Shown: piece after piece, positions 39,303 through 52,364 of the stretch
Layout of the letters: the number at the start of each line of letters is the position of its first letter
Position numbering within the stretch: position 1 is the first letter of the stretch
From: Callaeas wilsoni
Taxonomy: Eukaryota > Chordata > Aves > Passeriformes > Callaeidae
Assembly: GCA_013398955.1 (NCBI GenBank)
Contig: VWPU01012707.1
Coordinates: forward strand, 124,001-188,000
DNA: 64,000 nucleotides
Direction: 5' to 3'
Made by a program: the position numbers and the translations under genes
Notes under the pieces: model-generated
Database searches by the model: none
Seen by the model: the letters and a program-made list of their open reading frames with translations, nothing else
What the model was told of the DNA's origin: nothing

Positions 39303-42300
39303 TTGCTGAGCAGGCACAAAGTCAATTTAATATGGGATTAAATTAAAACAGGTTTGTGATGGTAAGCACACAAAAAATACCATTTGCAGTGCAAGATAAG
39401 CTCTTTACAGTTTTCATTTAAATAAAAAGACTGAGTGAGCTAATAGTGCATAACTCTGTATGAAAGCATCACTACACTGATGGCATTGCAGAAACTGCCA
39501 GCCTACCAGGGTATGCCTGTTTGGGGATGAGACATACTCAAGGCCCCTGACAGAATAGTACAGTATTGATCTGGCAACACAATTGTGTTGACATTTTACA
39601 GGACATGGACTATTTAAAGGGAGCTAGCTATGACAAGCATACAATTTGAACAAAACAAGAGTAGTGCAGGGCCATGGGGCTCTGCTATTATGTTAAAAAT
39701 AAAGGCAATACCTTAATAATTGAAATTATACTACTGTGCAGAAAAAACAAAAACAACAAACCACTTAACTGAATTTATAAAAGTTACTTCTGCCTTTACA
39801 TTCGGTATTGTGTTAGAATTATTTTTGCCCATAAAGAATAGTGTATTATGAATTGAAATCCACGCTCAGACCCACGATAGCACAACTGACTGTGCAGTTG
39901 CTGAGGCAGCATTCTGACACATGGGGTGGATTAGACTGGTCACAGACTTAGTTTCTGAAAATAATTTTGCTGCCATAAGTACCTTTGATTTTGTAAAGGC
40001 TTATATTCCAAAAGACAAAAATTAGGTGAATTTTACCTTCCTAGAAGTAACAGATGGACAGCACAAGAGACAGAAGGACACAAGAGGTAGGTGGCATGCC
40101 CTCATCCTTGCAGTTAATAGGACTGGCACTCTCAGTATAGAAATAATGCCAGTTCAGGCCAGACCATATGCAGTGTCAACGTACGTCAGGTGAAAATAAC
40201 TCTCTCTTAAATCTGATGTCACAGATTAGTGTATGGTATCAAGAAACAACTCAGATCACCTGATGAGAAAGGCTAATAAATAAACTGCATCTTTCACCTG
40301 CACAATATATATGTGTGCTATACTTTTTTTGTAGTAGAATAAAGCAATATAAACAAAGTCTAAAACAATTATTTAAATTTTGTTTGGTCCTGCAGTCTGG
40401 GAAAATAAGAATATTGCTTAGGTGACTATGTACAGAATAATGTTATGAATATCATAATCAGTTACATCTTCATTACTACAGACTCATGCATGTAAGGGAA
40501 GTTTCCAGACAAGTTTCAAAAAAAAAATTAGATGGCAAAAAGTATAAAATTTTAATCTGAAATAAAAGAAAATATAATACAAAATAACACATAGATTCTA
40601 CCATATATAATTCTGGAAGAGTTTATGAGGCAGGAATACTTGCACACAATTTCATTCTAATGATACTGTGAGCATGTTTTGGGTGCATTTACAGAGCAGC
40701 AAATTCAAGCAAAACTAAAAGTCAGATTTTGCTCTGAATGATACTTTCCCAAAGCTACGGGAACTGTGTAACAATAGCATGCAGAAATTTCAGCAGAAGC
40801 CAACCCGAACTTTCCAATCAGACCAGAGTCTCCTCAAATACGCTGTACAGTTACTGTGAAGTTCCCAATACTCTGAACTTATTATTGCAAATTTTAGAAC
40901 ACTTCTGATTTGATAAATTTCTTCGTCATTTATTGCATTAAAAATAAGCAGCCTACTCTACGCTTTCATTTTAGTAAGACCAATGACACATAGTAAAAAA
41001 AAATGTCCTGCCTATAGTTCACCTCACGTCCATGAAATTACTCAGATCATGATCTTCCCTGTGAGGACCTAATAAGGCATGCATTTTGCTACAGCATGAC
41101 AACAATTAATTTTTTAATACTACCTTCAATCCACATAGCATTGACTGGTCAGCCCATCTAGTCTACTTACTCGGTAGGAAAAACACATGCAAATGAAACT
41201 TAAAAGTTATTACTTAGTGTTTTAGGAAAAAACTGCAGTTACAAATCAAAATATTTTCTCAATTCTTCCCCTACAATTTAATACACTTAAGGTCTATATT
41301 CAGTAAAATATTAGTGAATCATTTCACCTTCTAATTTACCACCAGCTTTGCTGGTGAAAATGTAGAAAAAAGGTTTTTTGCACATTGGTAACTTTCCAAA
41401 CTTCTGATTTGAGCATTTCCAATAACACGCAAGACTGTTGAGATTGCAGTCTTTCTATTTTTAAAAAATCCAAGAAAGGAAATATTTACAAGCACAAATG
41501 CAAGATTTCACACGATAACATGTATTTCATGTACTTTTAGGATTGAAGCCTTAATGGAACCTTTGACATGGGCATCAGTAGAAGATGTTTCTCAGTTTGG
41601 CCCAACCCCTTTAAGGTACTTAAATCAAGTACCTAAAGAAAAAAGGATTTATCTGCATTGGTAAATTAGTCTGAGTAAGGAGAGTACTTTTGAAGAAAAT
41701 CTGTTCATTGCCCCAAAGTTGCAGCACTTGGTTCACACTGCAGAATTGATTCATAGCAGGTGAACTAGACTCTTCTTGCACTAGATGAAATCAGCTGTGG
41801 TGCTCAGCTAGTGTACCTTACATATTCCAGCCACTAAGGTGCAGTAAGTCTAGGACAAGACAGGACAGAGACTAAACTACATAACCAGAAATGCATATCA
41901 GGTGATGACCAGATCCTCAGCAACCCCTGAGTCTCTGTACAGATCTGTTTGGGCAAACTTCACACTTGGCTCCCTTTGTAGTTAAGGAGACAAATGCCAA
42001 ACAGAGTTCAGGTCTTCCAGATTACCATCTCTTTGTGTTGGGTAACATAATTTTGGTAGTGGCTAAAAATCCTTCATAGGTGCCTCAGAGAAGCCCAGTT
42101 TACTGCTCTTTGAACCATTCATTCTTCAATTCTTCCCTCTCCATGATAGGACTATCACATGCAATTAGCCTTCTTGGTACAGGGCTGAATCTCATCCCAC
42201 TGTTGCAACAAGTGGCTGTTGCTAGAAGGTACTCAGTTGACCAGGCTCTCTCAGCAGTGATGCTGCATTCAAATTTGCCCACGTGCAGAAGACATGAATT

Positions 42301-45300
42301 TGGAGTCAGTCACATAAACTACAATGACAAGTCCTAAGTGATGCTGCAGCACAGCTCACCACCATCTTTATGGCCTGGAAATGATCTCTTCTCTAATGTA
42401 ATGAGCTGGGAATTGCTGCCAAAGGTTTTTTCACTTATTTTTTACCCAATAAATGCACACAAAGACCAGGAAGTTAAGATGGGAAGAGCTTTGAAGTTAA
42501 GAATTCCAGACTAAAAATTGATAGTATAGACTAGAAAAGTCTACCTAGCTGTTTTATGGCTCACTGAGATGTTTGGCCATAGGTTCTGAGATATTGCATA
42601 ATAAGAAGAAAAAGAATTGGCATTTAAGGCACCATTAAGGTAAACCATAAGAGATAATCCCTGCCAAAAGAAGAAGAGTTTACGACACAGGCAGAATGTG
42701 AATAGCTTCATTAAAAGAGGCTGAGAACAAGACACAAAACCCAGTATGCAGGAAATGGACAGGTACCAGCATGACCACTCACCCCAACTGCTTATTTTGT
42801 GAGGCTGAATAAGGACTTTACAAAGACGAACCAAAGAAGGATTTGACACGCGTGCAGTACTGATCATGGGGATCTTCTATACCTAATCAATTATGCATAC
42901 TCCATTCCAGTGAAGGTAAGAAGATATTGAACAAGTGTTGCTACAGTTATGATCTAAAGACAATACATGTACAACTGAACCTGCATCACTCCGCCCATCA
43001 CAGAGCTGAAGAAAATCCATCTTAACATTTCAGAAGCATGGAGCTTTAAGGTGAAAAATAAAAAAGAAACACCCTATATAAACAGTTGTAATGATTTTTT
43101 TAATGTGAGGGTAGAATCACAGTTTAAATATAAATTAAATATTAATAAAAACAGATTCTTTAATCTATTCTCAATTCTTTTACTTCATTTTTTAAAATGC
43201 TATGAGCAAAAGTAAACCAAAATTTTTTGTAAGAAAAGAAATATTTTAAGTTTTACCATCAACCTTGCCTAACCCATAGATATTTTTCACATGAAGTCTG
43301 TTGTGATTAAGCTAAGTGAGTTTGGATCTAAATTTATATCTCAGTTTTTACAAATATTTCAGATTAATTACTATGGAATAAATGAAGAATGACACCTTAA
43401 TTAGTAATGCTTCTCTTGGCAATTAGGATTCTCTTGGCTTCTTTCAGCAATTAAAGTGGCAGTGGCTTATCATTAAGGTCTTCAAAGATTCCCTGTGCCT
43501 CCTCAGAAGCAATTACTGTGTGAAGCACTGAAAATCAGGCTCATAGCTATAATCTGTTCTCTAAGGATCTAGCAGCAGGATAAACACTTTTGCTTCTTCC
43601 TTCCATAGTAATTTTGCATTAACTCATTATCATTATCCAATCAATCATTAATGTAATTTTAATGTGTCATTTTTCATGAAGTTCAATTTAATTTTTAAAA
43701 AGTAACTGATTGTAGTAAATTGATTTTGCAGAAGTGTGTAGTAGTAAAATCATTTACATGAAGACAGTTATCACATTAGCACTTTTCTCCATGGCAAGAT
43801 GCTAACATTCATTTAGCACAATGAAATACCAGCATTAAGCACAAAGTAGCACAACAGAAAATACTCACATGAGACACCTTGGTATAATAATAGTAACACC
43901 TTCATACATCACTAAAAGTGCAGCTTATAACGTATAAAGAAAATTTTGACCTTAATATATACAAGTGCATACTCCTTTATAAACGTTAAAATGAGGACAG
44001 GTTTGTCAGAATTTTGCAAAGTAAGATAGTTATAGCTACATGAATGACATTTTTGACCCTCTGACAAAATAAACAAAAAATATACACCATTGCTTTTGAA
44101 CTCAATTTTAAATTGTTTATTAATTATGGGCCAAAATTTGACCAATATTTCTGCAGAAATATAAATCCACTGGTTTAGTTTTTTAATCTTCTGTTACTTT
44201 CTCTATAGAAAGTCCTTGAAATACTTGGGTTTACTCTGTGTTGGGATTTATGAGTTTTATCTTGCAGAAAGGGATACTCGCGTGCTTGTCTTCAGGGTCT
44301 CAGGGTCTTGGATCTTCAGAGTCAGCAACTGTCTGAAATTTACTCTTGAATAGAAAGATTATCTCCTCTTTGTAAGTTTTACTGAAAAGCTCTTATGGTT
44401 TCAAAGGAATCATGTTAACTTCATGCAGTAGTTAACTTACAGATCAACCATGCCAGTCCTTTCCAGTACAAAGTGTTCAGCAATGACTACATTTAATGAA
44501 GCATTCTGAAGTTTGCAGCCAGGATACTTCTCATAGCAGTTTGTGACATATCCTTCAGGATTTTTCACTGAGTAGAGAAAATATGCTCTACATATACAGA
44601 TCTGTGGTGCTGGATGTTAGATGCCACTTTGGCACACGTTGATGTAAAGTAAGAGCAGGCATTCCTGAATATGCAGTGGTATTTGCTGTGCTATGTACTT
44701 CAGGTGCTGATCACTTTTTTTTACTAACCCCTCTTTTTTTCTTCAACAGTCCACTGTGTTTGAAATTCAAACAAAGTCTATTTCAGCAGCCACACAACAT
44801 ATCTTCCATAAGTGGTAAAAATCTTGCATTAGTACAGTTTGCTTCGGCACTACAGAGCCACCTACAGCTACCGTGCTTGTCTTGATCAAACCTGAGCTTG
44901 TCATGCTAGGTCTAGATTGAACATGGACTGGGAAATGAAACTTTGTAGTTCACAGCTCTTTTGTCTTTGAAGTCAAATAAACTCAGCTGAAACTCTGATA
45001 CTTCTTTATGCTTTCCTGTCAGAAATTACAATGAAATCTTTTGCCCAGTGTCTCAAAAGTATACGGCAAGCAAATACAAGGTCATATTGTATATGCATTG
45101 AGTCTGAACACGAGCCAACTCTAATTCAAAAGTGTTGTGAACATTTCAGTGACCCCAACAGTTCTTTAGTGCAGGTATTGGCATCATCGCGTCAATTTCT
45201 GGGTTTTGTGTTGGGTTTTGGCCAACTATTACATCTCCCTCTCTCTACTACCAAGTCCCATGACCTCTTCAATTAGATTAAAAGAAATCTCCAAGTCACT

Positions 45301-48300
45301 TTTGCTTCATAAATAAGTTTCTTTATGAGAGAATTCCCTTTAGAGATACACACTTTTGTTCATTTTCTGTATTTCAGATATCCTCATTAGCTTATAACTC
45401 TTTGGAAAAGAAGTCCTCTGTGTGGGTAGATGAGAATGAGGTTCTTTGGACAACTTGGGCACTAGAGGCCAGATAGACCGAGCAAACATTGTTGCATCTC
45501 ATTTGCCAGTAACAGGACAGACAAGAAAAAGTGTGCACAATATAAAATCGCAGTGAGAGGGAGTGACTAAGTTTTACCTAGACCCAGTTGAGATGAATAC
45601 ACACAAGTCCTGTTCTGGGATCATCTTGCAGCAGACTGCTGGATCCCACAGTGTTTCAACATGTAGCAAGATTTCACAAGGCAACAACTGTGACAAACAG
45701 GAATCAGGAGTATTCTTGTTATTTGATTAGTGAATCAAGAACACATCTTTACTTTGTGGTAATCATCCCTTTCCTACACAAGGTAGACTGGCTGAGGATT
45801 ATCTTTTCACAGAGGAGTTTCAAATGGCACAAAGCTAGTTGAAAAATCTCTCACTTGTATATAGATTACTGGTCATTTCAAAAAAACTGGAAGGCCTGAT
45901 GCCAGAAGTGGGCAATCTCTCATTTTTAGAAAGATTTACCATCAAAACGTACTTGAGACTAATTAGGAGTAATCGTAGTAGAAATGACAAAGATACTAAC
46001 TACTGTTCTTAGGATAAGAAATTTTTTTGAACAAAACTGCAGGTATTAAAAGTACAGTTGGAGCATGTCTGCTGCCACATAGAACAAGCTGTATGTGTTA
46101 GAGGACAACACAAATCCTAAACCGTCACCACTGCAGACACAAAATTCTCACAGGAATTAATTTGACTTTTTTTTCATATAAAATATTTATTTAATGTCAT
46201 AAGATTTGAGTAAAGATGAATTTATTGATCTTCATAACTATAGAAATAGCAACTACTCTATAAAGATCAATATAGCAGGAAACCCAAGAAATATCAGTGG
46301 AAATGAAAATATTTCTCCTAACTGTATTGTTATTTGTAGCAAAATTGTCTTCCTATCGATCAAACTAGCCTGAGTTTCATTTAAAATAAAAGGAGAGCAG
46401 GTTTTTAAAAAAATCTCTTTGGCAGCTATGCAGTTTATCTCTCACCTGAATTTAGATTTGAGAAACTGTGAATTAGGCAGAAGAAAAAGATAACATGCCT
46501 GAAGCACATCTCTTGTTCTGGTAATTCACCTTTTCAAAGCTTTGCATCTATGGTCACTGGGCATTTATTTTAATTTAGGAGATAACCTACACGTCTTTTG
46601 AATGAAATATATATAGAGAAAAGTTTACCTTACTACATCCAGTGCACCATTACTGTTTTTCAATTGTCAGTGTCTTAGCACTGATAAACCAACGTGTCAA
46701 TGTATCCCACCCTACCTAGGAGTTGCTTTGAGAAAACTCAGAGAATGCTTACCTAGCCTAAACACCTAAATTTTTTTGGCTGCTATAGTGAGGCCATATG
46801 ACTAAATGATCAGAAAAGAATTCCAGACTATCTGATATTATGTAAAGCTTGCAAAATTCAAACAAACTCAACAGTTTCTTCCATCTGACTTCTTCTATGC
46901 TTCCTGGTCTTGACATTCACAAACCAGAAAACAAGCATCCTACCAAGGACAGGGAGAACTTTGCTCTTTGAGGCAGCAGCTGAAATCGTTGCTCTGCTAC
47001 CCTTTTCCAAGAAGAAATGCAACAGCAGCAAACAGAAAGCTAGATGGTGCTACTATGCTGACTTTATGGTTACAACCAGACAGGTAGCACACAAACTAGG
47101 AAAGACAAATCAAATACTATAAAGGGATCCAGAAGAGTTTACATATGTAGATGAAGAAATGCTGTAGTTAGGTATTTGAGTCTTTTAACATTTGGTTCAG
47201 GAAATTATGCTATGATGATAAGAAATGAAAAAGCGAAACAGGAATCTCTCGGATAATATGTTCTTGCTTTTGAAAGAGAAAAACGTTAAGGAGAAATATA
47301 TTTTCAGTAACTGTTGAAAGTAATATATAAAGTTTTATCTCATAGAAAGTCGTATTAATTGAAGAAGTCTATGCTTCATATTACCATATAATACCAAGCA
47401 TTAGTAAGGATTTTCTAAGATGTTGGAAACATCTGAAGTATTATTGTAGGTTTCTAACTCTTTCCTTCACTTTGAAGTAATTCTACACGTATTCATTTAA
47501 GAAAAATTAAACTTGAAGTTTTAAATTAGCCAAAAATTTCTTTCTATTTCATCTTTTTATTGTTGGTAAAACAAATTATTTTAGAGTTATTCTGACATAT
47601 TTGTGTGTTTTGGCTCAGAGACTAAGGACTGACACATTTCAAATTATGAAGGCTTATCTGCGACAGGGAGCTTGCAGTGCTTGCTAAGTGTGATTGTATT
47701 CCTGACATCTCACTTTATCTGTACCAGTAAACCAGAAGTGCAATAGAGTAATTTCAGTGTATTCACCTTGCATATTTTTCTGAAATAATGATAGTGGGAG
47801 CAGATCTCATCCTCAGATCAAACCCAGATTACACATCTTCAGGTTGTAATTCTGTTTCTTGTCCTACTCTTCTTTGCCAGGTGACCATGGACAAACAGCC
47901 GGTAAGAGCTGGCACCACCCTCATTCTGGCTGACTTCAGTGCCCCCGTGGCTCTTCTCAGCTGAGTTATGAGCTCAGTAGCAGCAATGACTGTGGTTTAT
48001 CCAGGTAACAGGCACGCACGACAGCCCTGCCACTGAGAAGCCAGCAGACCCCAGTGCCATCCTCAGCTTTGTCACCAAATTGCCTGTGACCTCGGGTGAT
48101 CTCTGTTTATTCCTGCGTTTCATTTCACTCTGCTGCAAACCACATTACACTCCTCTTCCTCTCTAAGGATGAGTGACAAGTGTCACAAAAATGAGAGGAA
48201 AAAATTACTTATCCTGTAATTCTACATCTCTGCTAAGCAGAGCATTTGTGTCACAGATTTCCTTTAGTTCTGAAACTACAGCAGCAGGAGGAGAAATGTG

Positions 48301-48865
48301 ATTCTTCAGTCAGACTCAGGAACCAGTAGCTATACATACTGTTTATAAATGCTCTCCTAGGAACATCTCAGCCAATTTCAAGTGCAAGAGAGAAAAATAA
48401 TCAAAATGCTAGCAAATTAATGGTGATATTTATATTCTCAAAATACAATTATAAACAAAAAGCCACAAAGCAGAACCCAAAACATCAACAAGTTGTGAGA
48501 GAAAAATCATTTCACACAGATTCCTTACTATTACGGAGACTATGATTTCAAAGAAGTGGCCAAAGTAATTTCTTTACAGATGAGAGACAGAGAGAAAATT
48601 CTTAGTGCTTGTAGAATGCTTATTCCAAATGCAAAAGTTTAAGAAATTAAAAGTATATAATTTCTATATGCAACATGTCATACAGAAAGCAGAACAGAAC
48701 ATAAAAGAATGAATTTTGCCCTTCAAATCAAAAGTTCAGGGCAAGAGCTAGGTTGAAATGTTTTACTTTTGAAGTCAAGCCCAAATACTACCACTTAGTA
48801 ATATTGCCCTGTTCAGGCTGTTCAATTAGTAAGAATTTCATTTTACTTTATTATTTATTTCCCCC

Positions 48866-48881
48866 TTTTTTTTTTTTTTTT
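48866..48881. repeat. Poly-T run
   Basis: This run of 16 T follows five C. It could be the poly(A) tail of a minus-strand retroposed copy, but no body is recognisable to its right. Confidence 0.8.
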
Positions 48882-51800
48882 CTTATGGTAAGACCACTGA
48901 GCATTACTAATCCTTTTAAAGCAAGTTTTTAAAAAAATTCCTTTTTTATTTCTAGATTGGAAGCATAGAATAATACCCTTTAGTAACCACTAGGCTATGC
49001 TAAGACACAACTAAACAGGCCCACAATCTACTTTTTAAAATAATGCATGATTTAAATGCATGCAGATGTGCAAAGGCACATCAAAAAACCCCCATGCATT
49101 AGAGAAGGTATTTAGAGTAACCCACATATCTTGAGTCAATTAACCTGTCCTGCTGGGGTTTTCAACCCTAATATAATTAGGAATTAAGGAGAGCCAATTG
49201 AGCCTTCCTGAAGGAAACAGTACCTCCCTAATGTTGCTATTGTAACTCAACAAAAAGAAACAAGCTTTTAGCATTTTATAGAGAAAGTTTTTAGCTCAAA
49301 TTCTACTCCTTTCCTCTGATGATCTGTTTTAGACTCAAGATTGCAACAGGAAAAAAATTAGATATATTAAAAAATCTCCTTTTGTATGGATGTTTGCTTT
49401 ACTAAATAAAGGAGATTTTAAAAATAACTTGTATCTGCTCTTCATTGCAGAGAAGGGAAAGGTTACCACATTCTGTGAGGAACCAAATACAATACAAATT
49501 ATGAGAAAGGAATATGGAGTATCATGAATTGTCAATAATTGGAACTGTTCTACAAATCCCCATTAATGAGCAATATTTACCTTGTCACTACTCAGACTAG
49601 CTTTGTGCGCTTTGCCTTGTAATGTAGTGACAGGATTCAGATACAAAAGGATGGTTATATATCAGTCAGGTTAATTCCCACTTTGAGAGCCTTTCATGCA
49701 AGAATTAAAAAAAAGTAAAATAAGTAATAAGATTATGTTTATTGTAAGATGTATAATACTATTCCATTTTTTTAAAGCATGTAACAGAATACATTGAAAA
49801 AACATGAACTGTTTCCTCGATCAATTTTTTTTAGAAATTATATTAGTGGACTAACACTAGATTAACTATGAATATGTCAACATAAACATAAACCTCTTTT
49901 TTGGAGAAGTACAAGTGAACTGCAATTGAGATTCACAGTGCTGTTGAGTCATAAAGATTTTTATTTCTTGCTTTTAGAAAGGTTACAATTCATAATTAAA
50001 AATCCCAGCTTTATAATCTAATTTAAAATATAAGTTTTGGTTATGACTGTGGAAATCAAGGAGAAAGCATGATTTGAAGGTGCTGCAGTCCAGAATACTA
50101 TTTGTGACTTTAGTACAAGACAGTACAGTTTGTAGAATTGAATATTCTTGAAGCATAAATGAAAGACAAGTTTTGAAGTCTTCCAGAGTATCCCGTGTTA
50201 GTAAGTAAAGTTAATCTTCAGTCTTAAAAAGGAGATAAAATTGAAAACCACTATTAGATTGGGCCTGTGGGTTTTGCCAATCCTGCAGAACCTGAAATAT
50301 TTGGGCACAGTTCCCATATCTAAAAAAATCATCTCTTACTATAATTATCTTAGAGTATTAATCTACTAAAACCTATCTTTCTGCAATTGGCTGTGGGAAA
50401 TAATTTGAATGCAGCTCTGAATAAATTTTGAGACTCTCATCTGAAAAACATTATGTAATGCCAACAGATTGCCTTCTTTTCCTATGACAGACAGACTACT
50501 GATATAAACCAGTATAGAAAACTGAATTGGGAGGTCACGGAAGACTCTCTGAAGACCCCAGAAAAACAGCTCCTTGCCAAGACTGCCTCTGGGGAAACAC
50601 AGAAGCACGATGAGAGGAAACATTGGTGCTTTCTTCTTGTTGCTGGATCCAGTTGCACATTATACTCTAATTGGGGTTGCAGAGAGTATGACCACAACAT
50701 CATCAGTGACCTGATCAAAAACCAGGAACTTCTCCTAGTCATTGCTTGAGATAAGTGCATGGCAGCATAACACCCCTGATGTGTGTACGGTGAAGTTTGC
50801 AATTGAACCAGGTCATGTGCAGATGATCTGTTGCGTATCATTCTTTGCCGATGTGGTTCAAGTCAGCCTGCCTCCGTGGCTGCCTTTTGACAAGCCTGCT
50901 GAAGTGGGCAGGCAGCACCGTGCCTCCCTGCATCCTGCACTACTGCAGCAGGCTGAATACCTTCCAGCAGCAAGAAACTGAATCCATGCCTGTGGGCTGG
51001 ATCTAGACAACGATGTGCCACCATCACCAAACCACTTCACAGGTGTTTGGTGAGTGCAAATGAATGGGCCAGGAGGTGGAACTCATATGAGAGCATCATG
51101 CTTTAGTACAGACTAAAGACTTTTCTTTCCAGCTCCTCTATTTAAACTTATTCATGTCAGCTGAGTCTTCCTGCTCTCTCCTGCTCTGTTATCCCATTTC
51201 CCTTATGTATTTGCTGCCATGCTTTGAAGTTTTCTCATCTCAGTTCCAGTCTCCAAGCACAATAGCTCCAGTTCCCCCACTGACTCTATGACTGGCTTCC
51301 CTCTCTTTCCTCACAGTTCCTGGTCACCAGCCATAGGTCTCCATCCAGCAAGTCTCATTGTTACAGTCCTAATCATTTGTGTCTAAGTTTCACAAAACCA
51401 GAAAGAGAGATAAGATTGATACTTGGGAAATCTGAGCCCAACTAATTAACACTTGGACAAATCTTAAGTCAGTTTGGTTGTTTTTTTAAAGAAAGTATCG
51501 TACATAGGAAATTTTGGCAATTACTGGCTGTATACAATAAGCAGAATACAAACTGGAGAAGACTCAAAAGAAATCTAAATAGCATGGACAGTACATTGAT
51601 TCTTTGTGATTGCTTTATAACAAAAGATAGAGACTTGGTTACTGTCAGCAACACTACCTGTTTTTGCAGCTGGGCTGAGGAATAGTAGTGGCTATTATTA
51701 TTAAAGGAGTTGTCTTTACGAATAATCTATTCCACATAGTTTCGGTGTTAGACAGAAAAACATCCTTAAACTAGCATTCATACATAAATTTTTTTCAAGA

Positions 51801-52224
51801 GAAAGACCATACAGCAGACAGAGAAAGGAAGGGGAGACTATGAGGAAAATACCACTCCATTCAGGTATATAATTAATCCTATTTTAATGGAAAAATATCT
51901 TTCTCCTTAATATTTTTTTAACAAAGTGCCATAAATTGTAACATTCAAAACCATTATCTAAATGAAACTGTACTCTTACATTGACATTTCAGTCTTTGCT
52001 CGTCACCTGTCTTTACACATCACTGAACATCTGACATGAATGTTATTCCTGACTAGTCCAAACTTTGTGTATAAAATGAAGATATAACACAATACGATAC
52101 TAGAGGAATATTTTAGACATTTATAATGTTTTACAAACTTTATGGTTTTAGATACACTTTGTTAAAACACAGGCACAGTGAGACAAAATAATAAAATAGA
52201 GATAGCCAGGAAACGGACACTTAC

Positions 52225-52364
52225 CCACAGTGCTTCATGTGAGGTGGTTTATCCATTCTCACTGCCAGTTTAATTTTCAGGTCACTGTCCTGGCTGTTTT
52301 TAGGAACTATCATTTTATGCAGATCAGGGGACTTTGGGCTATTGGATGTTGGATATAACACTAC
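52225..52364 (-). CDS. CADPS2: CADPS2 exon b: end of C2 and first residues of PH
   Basis: The exon is 140 bases, with acceptor GACTTGCAG and donor GTAAGT. It encodes 46 codons plus two bases (GG), which join the first G of exon c to make glycine. The peptide runs [11 protein letters not shown], then [20 protein letters not shown], and ends HMKHC. The [12 protein letters not shown] block is a hallmark between C2 and PH in CAPS proteins. LYPTSNS and VPKNSQDS fit CADPS2 better than CADPS. Exon a is 10.6 kb upstream and exon c is 26.7 kb downstream in transcript order. Confidence 0.95.

Larger units (their letters stand above)
25473..52224 (-). other. Intron between exons b and c, 26.7 kb
   Basis: This is the largest intron in the window and holds no exon that I can find on either strand. 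Recognisable contents are a CR1 copy at 38.9-39.3 kb, TA-rich simple sequence at 35.6-35.7 kb, a poly-T run at 48866-48881, hairpin-forming sequences at 31.14 and 32.2 kb, and a POU-type palindrome at 33918. In mammals, intronless RNF133 and RNF148 are nested in a CADPS2 intron. No ORF of RING-protein size or pattern is present here. Confidence 0.8.

Noticed and set aside
50482..50841. 119-codon minus-strand ORF
   Set aside because: The central part shows only a vague mixture of common residues and no domain. I could not connect it to a known retroelement or gene.
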